DNA from: Magnetococcales bacterium HCHbin5
GTDB taxonomy: Bacteria > Pseudomonadota > Magnetococcia > Magnetococcales > Magnetaquicoccaceae
Reading direction: 5' to 3'
DNA: 54,195 nt
Assembly (NCBI GenBank): GCA_002753505.1
Contig: PEAG01000015.1
Location: 1 to 54,195, forward strand
Part shown: piece after piece, positions 53,793 to 54,195 of the stretch
Position numbering within the stretch: position 1 is the first letter of the stretch
How the letters are laid out: each line of letters begins with the position of its first letter
The notes under the pieces: generated by a model
What the model was told of the DNA's origin: nothing
Databases searched by the model: none
What the model saw: only the letters and a program-made list of their open reading frames with translations
Program-made: the position numbers and the translations under genes

Positions 53793-54195
53793 AAACTATT
53801 GCAGGGGTCCGGGGAGCGTCACGCTCCCCGGTGGGGTGCAGGGGCAAAGCCCCTGCATGTAACGGGCGCGCTTTCCCAGAAGCCCATTTGCGCAGCAAAT
53901 GGGCGCAGCGCGCCCAAAACGCCCCGCAGGGGCACTGCTGGAGGGCGGCAGCCCGACTGAGAGCGGGCAAAAGTTGGGAGGGTTTGAAAAAAAACCATTC
54001 CTGGCCATATATCAAACAAAAAGCTGAATGTCCGAAAGTTCTGGTTTCTTATCCAAGCATTATCCATGACATAAGCGTGCGAGTCGGGCTGCCGCCCTCC
54101 CAAGGTCGCCCCTGCGGGGCGGTTTTGGGCGCGTTGCGCAAATTTTCTGCGAAAATTTGCTTTGGGAAAACGCGCCGTTCATGCAGGGGCTTTGC
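53793..54195 (-). repeat. Full-length structured repeat, copy J (cut by window end)
   Basis: At least 403 bp, inverted like copy F. Terminal hairpin CCGGGGAGCGT/ACGCTCCCCGG; inner hairpins GCCCATTTGC/GCAAATGGGC and GCAAATTTTC/GAAAATTTGC; the short core (complement GGACATTCAGCTTTTTG) as in copy B. The distal terminal hairpin lies beyond the window. Confidence 0.87.

Noticed and set aside
1-54195. tRNA or rRNA genes
   Set aside because: No cloverleaf-like sequence with conserved arms or rRNA stretch was noticed in any intergenic region; this was not checked with a dedicated search.

Overview
The window is a gene-dense, roughly 55-60 % GC piece of a bacterial chromosome. All functions are ordinary for a respiring Gram-negative bacterium: a proteobacterial 14-gene complex I operon, a petABC cytochrome bc1 operon, LptE, TusA/DsrE2 sulfur-transfer proteins and a chemotaxis core. 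This points to Pseudomonadota. A Magnetococcales-like origin would fit the mix, but nothing here proves it and no magnetosome genes are present. No rRNA, tRNA, CRISPR array, prophage or transposase gene was recognised. Layout: 1-430 holds a tandem array of a 93-bp hairpin repeat. 441-15292 is the complete nuo operon on the minus strand (nuoA to nuoN), closed by an intrinsic terminator. 15594-20926 is cheA-cheW-MCP on the plus strand. trmL converges on the MCP gene. 21584-24286 is petABC. 24867-27952 is a histidine kinase/HD-GYP response regulator pair, followed by a LysR regulator. 30055-32670 carries a HAD-IIA phosphatase and class I fumarase. 33295-34839 is the bifunctional NAD(P)HX repair enzyme. 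35440-39224 is nadA, a MESH1-like ppGpp hydrolase, a SAMHD1-like HD hydrolase and yceH. 40003-44926 is leuS-lptE-holA. 44877-46112 is an MFS exporter. 47210-52083 is argD-argF-argG-argH. 52214-52921 is tusA-dsrE2. 53133-53663 is a membrane-anchored protein of unknown function. The outstanding feature is a dispersed family of highly structured non-coding repeats. Full-length copies (about 456-541 bp) lie at 24383, 29479, 32732, 34872, 39419, 43266 and 46604, with a truncated one at 53793; solo or tandem hairpin units occur at 111-425, 28198 and beside most full copies. Each full copy is a long imperfect inverted repeat of about 165 bp per arm. Each arm is itself a string of hairpins, and the central loop holds a variable tandem repeat. 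Between copies the hairpin stems differ by paired, compensating substitutions (C-G to T-A, C-G to G-C, CC/GG to AA/TT), so secondary structure rather than sequence appears to be kept. Copies sit only between genes, often against stop codons. One splits the normally contiguous lptE-holA pair, one supplies the last codons of the HD-GYP gene, and one lies in the probable leader of the HAD-fumarase unit. No protein in the window obviously mobilises or uses them. This family is the best candidate for an undescribed system. A second pattern is a drift of coding-strand composition from C/A-rich to G/T-rich along most transcription units, which seems to reset after repeat H. All statements come from reading the sequence; no searches or folding calculations were run.
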